DNA of 64,000 nt, taken from assembly GCA_001766655.1 (NCBI GenBank), contig MJCC01000012.1, forward strand, positions 408,123 to 472,122, read 5' to 3'. Below the pieces are notes generated by a model. It saw only the letters and a program-made list of their open reading frames with translations. It had not been told where the DNA came from and did no database searches. The first letter of the stretch is position 1; every line of letters begins with the position of its first letter. Positions 58,506 through 64,000 of this stretch are shown here, in pieces. Made by a program: the position numbers and the translations under genes. The DNA comes from Phytomonas francai (taxonomy: Eukaryota; Euglenozoa; Kinetoplastea; Trypanosomatida; Trypanosomatidae).

Positions 58506-60626
58506 ATGGGAAAACTAACACTTCGCTCATGCGTTATCTTATTCGCGGCAGCTTTCGTTTTTTTTTCATCCATTCAAACTACTGCCAAGGTTGTGTTGAC
58601 GCCGGAATCTTCGCTCGTCGCAGGTGGAAGTGATTTACTCGGTAACAAGGATGGCTACCCCGATATGAGTAGCATCACAGAGCCATGCGGAATGTGTCCA
58701 TTCGGTGATCCTAAAACGGACAACGTACTGGCTATCGCATCATTTTCTCGATTTCGATTGCTTAATGCTACTAATTACCTGGCAACATGGTTCGGCAAGA
58801 ACCCGTCTCACGGCAAAGGAAACGAGGATGGCCCCATCGATGATGTGTACCTCTCCAATCCCAAAGGCTGCGCCCGTTTTCTGCACACCACTGCGCCCAA
58901 AAAAGGGGCCACTTATTACGTAGACGGTAAAAACGTTCTGAGATGGGTGAAGGACGACATTGTGAAATCGCAATATCTAAACGTCTATGATCATCTCGTA
59001 GGGGTTGCCATAAACGATTACGATCTGTTTGCAGTTAGTATGAATTGTAAATTGTTTCAATATACCATCAGCTCTGAAAACGGGAATCTTAGGTACCGCA
59101 ACATGTTCCCACTCGAAGGCCTACACGATGGCGATTGTGACGGGCTCGATATCGTAGCCACCAACGATGGCATTTTTGTCTCCTTCGGTAATGGTCTGCA
59201 TAGGTATGCTTCCAACGGTACGTTACTGAATTATAACCATGATCGTCCCATAAATGCTGTGAGCTATGATGCATATACAAATACATTGTGGGCTGCTACG
59301 TCGTCAGCTGTGTACAGCATGAGTCTACCCCTCCTAGATAATACAAAAATACGTTTAGATCTCTTTGCAGGTACCGAAAATGCATCGTGCGTTTATTCTG
59401 ACATCAAAGATGGTGTCAATCCAAAGTTTTGCGGTATTCATCGTTTGTACGCTAAAAACTCGGATCAAATCTATCTATCTTTTAAATATGCCGTACGCGC
59501 AGTGGTGCTTCCCCCAAAGGTTGTCGAGATTTTTTTCCCAGGGAAGCCTTTCCCGATCAACATGACAGGCGCTGAGAAGAATCTTGACGAGTTGTACGAT
59601 CTATTGGATAACTCTGTCAATGGCAAACTGGGAACCCAGGACGTTCGTGTGAACCGCTCCGAGGGTATAGTTTTTAGTAATTGGACAACGAAACTCCGCT
59701 TGATTATTCGACAGCGCGAGTTTGATGACGAGAAGACGGAATCTGAGATACAAAAAATGACCTTCCCGGAGGTGATAAGTACACTTGCAGCATACTATAA
59801 CGAGACTAATGAGGTGGTGTATAGTGATACTACCCTTCTTCCAGTTTGTGAGCCCTCCAAAATGGATGCTATCGAGCACACCATCGCGGATCATACGAGG
59901 AAGGTCCTGAACTACCAACTGATCTACGTGAATCCCTTTCAGACAGCTTCTATCGATGCGAGCCAAAATATCACCTCTGCAAAACTTTTGATGCCGGACT
60001 CTTTTGCCAATCAAACCACCCGCGACCTTCTGTCCAAGGTCCAATTCTCGGAGGTTCTGTTGGACGCCATGCGGGGACTCTACCCCCCGGACCACACCTA
60101 CACGGTGAAGTTTCCGATGGCGATCTACCACTTCGATCGGCTCTCCGTCGCTCAGGAGCAGGAGGCGCGCCAGATGATTCTTGGCCTCCTTGAGGCCCAA
60201 CTGCGCGCGTGCCAGTCGCAAACCACCCGTGCCGCGAACGAGCCCAGCCCCCCTGCCCCCCCCCCTGCGGGCCCCTCCTGCGCCCCTCAGGTCCGTCTCA
60301 GCAACCGCACCTTCGTCTCGTGGGTGGGCGCCTCGGCGGGGGTGAGCCTGTTCGAGGCCTTCGTGCCGGCCGACCCCGTCTACCCCTTCAGCATCGCAAA
60401 ATGTCTGACGGAGACGGACTGGGACGGGCTGCGGCGGTGGATCGACCACGCGGCGACCCCCGTCGCCTCGCCCGCGGCGTGCGGGACGGGGTGCCTTGTG
60501 GGCGTCGCCATCGCCGTCGCGGTGGGCGTCGCCGTCGTGATCATCCTCATCGTGGTGTGCATCTCGAAACGCCGGCGTCTGGCCACGGTGGTCGTGACAA
60601 AGTCCCCGAATGTCCTGAACGTGTGA
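58506..60626 (+). CDS. Type I membrane surface protein, beta-propeller-like, 2
   Basis: The 706-aa protein has a signal peptide (about residues 1-28), an ectodomain with propeller-like repeats and a C-terminal membrane span (residues 662-686, CLVGVAIAVAVGVAVVIILIVVCIS) followed by a basic cytosolic tail (KRRRLATVVVTK). The repeat region includes VYLSNPKGCARFLH, VGVAINDYDLFAVSMNCKLFQY and LDIVATNDGIFVSFGNGLHRY. Many NxT/S sequons (for example LNATNY, PINMTG, FANQTT) suggest glycosylation. Residues after about 520 are encoded by clearly more GC-rich DNA than the first two thirds. The overall layout matches the preceding gene except that the anchor is a span plus basic tail. Function unknown; a surface receptor or adhesion role is only a guess. 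Confidence 0.75.
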   Translation: MGKLTLRSCVILFAAAFVFFSSIQTTAKVVLTPESSLVAGGSDLLGNKDGYPDMSSITEPCGMCPFGDPKTDNVLAIASFSRFRLLNATNYLATWFGKNPSHGKGNEDGPIDDVYLSNPKGCARFLHTTAPKKGATYYVDGKNVLRWVKDDIVKSQYLNVYDHLVGVAINDYDLFAVSMNCKLFQYTISSENGNLRYRNMFPLEGLHDGDCDGLDIVATNDGIFVSFGNGLHRYASNGTLLNYNHDRPINAVSYDAYTNTLWAATSSAVYSMSLPLLDNTKIRLDLFAGTENASCVYSDIKDGVNPKFCGIHRLYAKNSDQIYLSFKYAVRAVVLPPKVVEIFFPGKPFPINMTGAEKNLDELYDLLDNSVNGKLGTQDVRVNRSEGIVFSNWTTKLRLIIRQREFDDEKTESEIQKMTFPEVISTLAAYYNETNEVVYSDTTLLPVCEPSKMDAIEHTIADHTRKVLNYQLIYVNPFQTASIDASQNITSAKLLMPDSFANQTTRDLLSKVQFSEVLLDAMRGLYPPDHTYTVKFPMAIYHFDRLSVAQEQEARQMILGLLEAQLRACQSQTTRAANEPSPPAPPPAGPSCAPQVRLSNRTFVSWVGASAGVSLFEAFVPADPVYPFSIAKCLTETDWDGLRRWIDHAATPVASPAACGTGCLVGVAIAVAVGVAVVIILIVVCISKRRRLATVVVTKSPNVLNV

Positions 60627-61558
60627 TTTGTGGGGGGNGGGGGAGGGACGGGAAAGGGAAAGGGAAAATGGTGTGTGTGTGTGTGTGTGTGGGAAGGGGG
60701 GAGGGGAGCATCGTACGAAGTGAGGGCAAGAAGAGCATGCGATCCAAATGTAATATACAGTATTTATTTAAAAGTGGTGTGGTAAATCGCATGGCTATAT
60801 GTGGATCAAGGGCATCATCTTGCCGGCTTAGTCATGCTGAAATATTGTCGGAAAATGCCATTCAAGCGTACTGGCTATTATCTTCAAGTGAAAATATGTT
60901 ACCCGTTTGTGATTACTTTAGAGATATTCTCTGGGGAACAGAATGGCATCGATGTATTAGAATTATTCTGAGCACACTTATGGAAGCAGGAAAAGAGTGT
61001 GGTCAAACAGCATTCGCTATTTTTTTTTTCATGTATTTCTTCCGATTATTAATTAGAAAAATAAATAAATTTAATAGGCTATGCCACAAAGCGTTTTAAT
61101 ACTTAAATCACTTACTGACCCAAACAAACTCCTATTCCGTTTCAGATCCTGATTACTGGGATTCAAAGTGAAAAGTACTAACATCAGAGAAGTCGTACTA
61201 GTATTAATTCAGAATTAGACTACCTAAGCGTGAATATGTTTGATTTGAGTAGTCTGCGGATATGTTTTATGTTTGTCTTGTATCTTTTATCATTGCTTGT
61301 TCCTTTATATTTTATCTAGAAGTAAAACAGAATGTACATATGTAGAGTGGATGTTTGACGAAAAAGCATACCTCAAAGCTTCAGCAGCGCACAGCAACAT
61401 TCATTGACCCTTTTGATTGATGCTAAATTACCTATCTTGCATTACCTTATCCTTTCGCGTACGTATTGTCTATGATAAACATCTTTTAGTAAAGATAAGC
61501 ATAGTAATGTTTTAAGCGCTATATATTTATTAGATAGCATTGTTGATTCAAAACGAAA
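60627..61558 (+). other. Intergenic region with ambiguous base and GT repeat
   Basis: A G-rich stretch contains the single N at 60639 and is followed by a GT repeat at about 60671-60690. The rest is AT-rich with no gene. No ATG occurs between 61510 and 61627, which matters for the next gene. Confidence 0.55.
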
Positions 61559-62758
61559 CTGAGCAATATTGGGAGGGCCTTTACGCTTGCGGCAGCCGCC
61601 TGCCTTGGCACCGCTTGCTACTTGGTTTATGGTAGCCATAACGCGCCATACTGGATTCGCACCCCGCTATTTATTCCTGAGAAGCGTTCTGAATGCGCGA
61701 AATTCAGCAATATAGATTCGTTATCGGAAAATATTCCGGCCTTTTCCGTGGTGCTGCCACCAAATGTCCCGCCGGAGCGAAGGGCGGCCGTCGCCGAAGC
61801 GTTTATGGTGCGGTGTAAGGAGGCCAGTGCGCTGGGGCTTCCCTCAAATGGGGAGGTACGCTGCTATGGTGGCTACCTGGCCAGCCTCAATTATGAGCGG
61901 AGAATTCCTAACTGGGTCCTCGAAGTCGTCGACTACCACCACCTTCGCGGGCCCTACGGGGAGATATCCCGCAGGGAACAACGGGTGGAGCGGCAAGGCA
62001 ACGGAAACAAGAAAGAGAGGGAGGAGGACGGCGTAGTTTCGCGAAAACGGAGCGCTTTCTACGCGGACAGCACCGTTCCGAGCGCGTTCCGTGTACGACC
62101 CTCGGATTACACGACCGATGGCCTCCATCGTGGGCATCTCGCGGCCGCGCAGCTACACAAAACCTCGCAGGAGGAACTGGATAATACGTTCAGCATGAAC
62201 GCAAACATCATTCCCCAGGACGGGACCTTGAATACGGGGGAATGGCTACGTCTGGAAAACCTCACTCGCAAGCTGATCTGCGAGATGGGTGGGGGTGAGA
62301 GGCACCCTCAAAACGACATTTCACACGGCGGAAGCGTGGGAAAAACGGCGGGGAAGCTGTACGTTGTAAGTGGTCCCGTATTTCTCCCGATAGACGTCGT
62401 CGTCGAACGCCCAGAGGACGGGGAGGTTGGACTCGTACCTGGGGTTCGCGCGCCCACCCCTTACGTACGCAAACAAATTGTCCAGTATGAGTTAACCGGG
62501 AAAGGCCATCAGCTGGTGGCGGTGCCCACGCACCTCTTCAAGGTATTCCTGGCAGAGATTTACACTAGAAAGGGGGGGGTGCACTATGCGAGAGCGGCTT
62601 TTCTTTTCCCCAACAAGCCGATCATCGAGGAGATGCCGCTCACGCGGTATCAAGTACCTATTGAAAAGCTCGAACACGCGACGGGGCTTTTATTTTTCCC
62701 GCATCTTGATCCTTCTCAGGTCAGTGATCTTTGTCGTTCACACCATTGCGATTCATGA
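61559..62758 (+). CDS. Mitochondrial endonuclease G, start codon uncertain
   Basis: A betabetaalpha-metal DNA/RNA non-specific nuclease. The core motif is TTDGLHRGHLAAAQ (general-base His193 if counted from 61559), followed by NANIIPQDGTLNTGEWLRLE with the metal-binding Asn, and RYQVPIEKLEHATGLLFF near the end, all typical of EndoG. The usual Asp of DRGH is replaced by His (HRGH). A hydrophobic N-terminal segment (AFTLAAAACLGTACYLVYG) expected for EndoG targeting lies upstream of any ATG; the nearest in-frame ATG is deep inside the fold. I place the start at CTG 61559 (A at -3), the first near-cognate codon before that segment; ATT 61568 or an upstream exon are alternatives. The in-frame upstream stop is at 61544. 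EndoG acts in mitochondria and in death-associated DNA degradation. Confidence 0.75.
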   Translation: MSNIGRAFTLAAAACLGTACYLVYGSHNAPYWIRTPLFIPEKRSECAKFSNIDSLSENIPAFSVVLPPNVPPERRAAVAEAFMVRCKEASALGLPSNGEVRCYGGYLASLNYERRIPNWVLEVVDYHHLRGPYGEISRREQRVERQGNGNKKEREEDGVVSRKRSAFYADSTVPSAFRVRPSDYTTDGLHRGHLAAAQLHKTSQEELDNTFSMNANIIPQDGTLNTGEWLRLENLTRKLICEMGGGERHPQNDISHGGSVGKTAGKLYVVSGPVFLPIDVVVERPEDGEVGLVPGVRAPTPYVRKQIVQYELTGKGHQLVAVPTHLFKVFLAEIYTRKGGVHYARAAFLFPNKPIIEEMPLTRYQVPIEKLEHATGLLFFPHLDPSQVSDLCRSHHCDS

Positions 62759-63083
62759 TTGAAACCCTTTCTCTGGCGGTACTAACAGGTTATCAGTCAA
62801 CAACGCGCGGAAAGTATATTGGAGTTTTGGCACTTCTATGCTCATCTTAAGCCCGAGAGCTTCCAGAAAACGGAAGCGGAGTGGACACCGCGATCTAGTG
62901 TGAGTGCAAAAGAAGCGTAAACGAGTTGGCGGCTCAGACAGTTTCTCGCATCGATAAATCTTAGTATTTGACTAGGTATATCTGCATTTTTTTCGCACAT
63001 TGAGGTCGCAAGCTGCGTTTGGAATTCGCCCCTTGAGGATTGTGTTGGGATGTGCTTTTCATTCGGTTTGGTTTTTCAAATAC

Positions 63084-63198
63084 AAACGTTGGTAACTATG
63101 TATTTAGTGTCAGCATCCAATTCGGAGTTAATGGGAGTTTGTGAAAGTAAAAATACGCCTGATGTCGTTTCTTTTATGGAAGCAATGCGAGGGGTAAG
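63084..63198 (+). repeat. 115-bp dispersed element, copy B
   Basis: Direct-orientation partner of 36771-36885, with four transition differences. It begins about 325 bases after the EndoG stop and ends at GGGGTAAG, after which the two loci diverge. A 67-codon ORF overlaps it but is not conserved at amino-acid level between the copies. Confidence 0.85.
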
Positions 63199-63269
63199 CG
63201 GGGGGGGGGGATATCTACCCGGGTTTCTTTCAGGTTCCAGCGCAGCTGCGTGATTTTCCGCGCACCATA

Positions 63270-63710
63270 ATGTGTTTTCCTAACGATGTGTGGTGCAGGC
63301 TTTACAAGGGTGTGTGTGTGGTCCCATGGTGTCTTTTGCAGGGGAAAAAGGTATTCAAAAAGATCACTCATGTGAGCCCTGATGATTGGTGGGGGAAGAT
63401 GATTTTGTATTGCAATACGGTTGCTTTGAATCCCCCAACAACCCAGGCCGCATCGGCGGCAGGTTGTAAGATCAAACGATGGGGTGCAAACGAAAGCAAA
63501 AAAAGAAAAGCGGTAACTTACATAAAAAGAGACTCCCTCATATCCAGACCAGCACGGCAAAGCCAAGATGGACAAATCTATGAGTCCACCACGAGGAGAA
63601 TCTTAGACTACGTACGGAGACGCTCCACATGTGGACTTTACATCATTTGGTATATGTATGCGCTTAGGATTTATACCTACTGCTGCATATTAGCTCACAA
63701 CTTTTCTTGA
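63270..63710 (+). CDS. Weak candidate ORF of unknown nature
   Basis: An ATG-started 146-codon ORF on the coding strand. The middle (PDDWWGKMILYCNTVALNPPTTQAASAAGCKIKR) reads plausibly, but both ends are low in coding character and rich in Cys, Tyr and Arg. No domain, signal or family was recognised and no trans-splice signal is clear. It could be chance or a remnant. Confidence 0.2.
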   Translation: MCFPNDVWCRLYKGVCVVPWCLLQGKKVFKKITHVSPDDWWGKMILYCNTVALNPPTTQAASAAGCKIKRWGANESKKRKAVTYIKRDSLISRPARQSQDGQIYESTTRRILDYVRRRSTCGLYIIWYMYALRIYTYCCILAHNFS

Positions 63711-64000
63711 TGCTATGTTTAAGCAGTCAAATTTTCTTCAAATGTGCAATTGGTATTTTCCTTTTTCCAATTGAATTGTGAAATTCAAGGAGTGATTACG
63801 ATAATATTTAGCATGAGATAAAGCATCGTAGGTTTGTACATTTTTGCTTAGAATTTCAAATACACTGTTTTTTCTTCCTAGATATGACATAATTAATATA
63901 GATAGATAGCCGCACCCATAAATAGATGAATCTAGCATTATAGCATTAATATATGACTACTTTATACTCAGTCACCCGGCATTCGTCTCTTTCTTTTAAA

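Larger units (their letters stand above)
62759..64000 (+). other. 3' flank of EndoG with shared element and weak ORF
   Basis: Holds a 43-codon in-frame continuation of EndoG after two stops (62789-62920), copy B of the 115-bp repeat (63084-63198), a G run at about 63201-63210 and a weak 146-aa ORF (63270-63710). The remainder is AT-rich with no feature seen. Confidence 0.45.

Noticed and set aside
60209..61099. Long plus-strand ORF over the end of the second surface-protein gene
   Set aside because: It is an off-frame shadow of GC-rich coding sequence, passes through the ambiguous base at 60639 and then AT-rich spacer, and has no domain or start signal.
62720..62920. Stop-codon reassignment in EndoG (as in Blastocrithidia)
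   Set aside because: All other genes end in ordinary TAA, TAG or TGA with no in-frame stops inside, so a reassigned code is not supported.

Overview
The window looks like a nuclear contig from a kinetoplastid protist, most likely a trypanosomatid; I cannot name the genus. All 23 supported genes lie on the + strand, head to tail, with no clear cis-introns. Many starts are preceded by a polypyrimidine run and an AG that look like spliced-leader trans-splice acceptors, and no promoter is visible. Several gene calls also fit a kinetoplastid: an ADAT2 deaminase with a basic KR-type tail, a catalytically dead mitochondrial rhomboid, and a kinetoplastid-style amino acid permease. Intergenic DNA is AT-rich with microsatellites. 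Many ORFs contain abrupt, very GC-rich segments. One 100-N placeholder gap (14598-14697) interrupts a kinase gene, and a single N lies at 60639.

Layout. 1-939: 3' end of an IQ-motif protein. 1.6-7.9 kb: a one-domain FKBP, a disordered tail-anchored protein, the ribosome-assembly factor Nop16 and the nuclear import factor NTF2. 8.5-15.6 kb: a large adenosine-deaminase-like enzyme and a Wee1-like kinase split by the gap. 16.7-29 kb: a mitochondrial TPR protein, then two tandem paralogues that begin with the same peptide. The first (1800 aa) carries a P-loop ATPase core. The second keeps the flanking domains but lacks the ATPase and is frame-broken at a run of 16 C. 29.5-36.3 kb: a DFRP1/ZC3H15-like protein without zinc fingers, an unknown 159-aa protein, ADAT2, a possible 63-aa membrane protein and an AAAP amino acid permease. 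38.5-47.5 kb: the five-RRM protein MRD1/RBM19, a HEAT-repeat protein and a TimRhom-like rhomboid. 48.4-55.4 kb: two unknown proteins around a possibly decayed coding region, and a CCCH zinc-finger protein. 55.8-60.6 kb: two secreted or membrane-anchored beta-propeller-like proteins. 61.5-64 kb: an EndoG nuclease without a usable ATG, and a second copy of a 115-bp element also found at 36.8 kb.

Function. The genes are mostly unrelated housekeeping functions, as expected for a polycistronic unit. Recurring themes are nucleolar ribosome assembly (Nop16, MRD1, with the DFRP1-like protein linked to translation) and mitochondrial proteins (TPR protein, ATPase pair, TimRhom-like, EndoG). The least explained and most interesting locus is the ATPase/ATPase-less pair at 18.9-29 kb.
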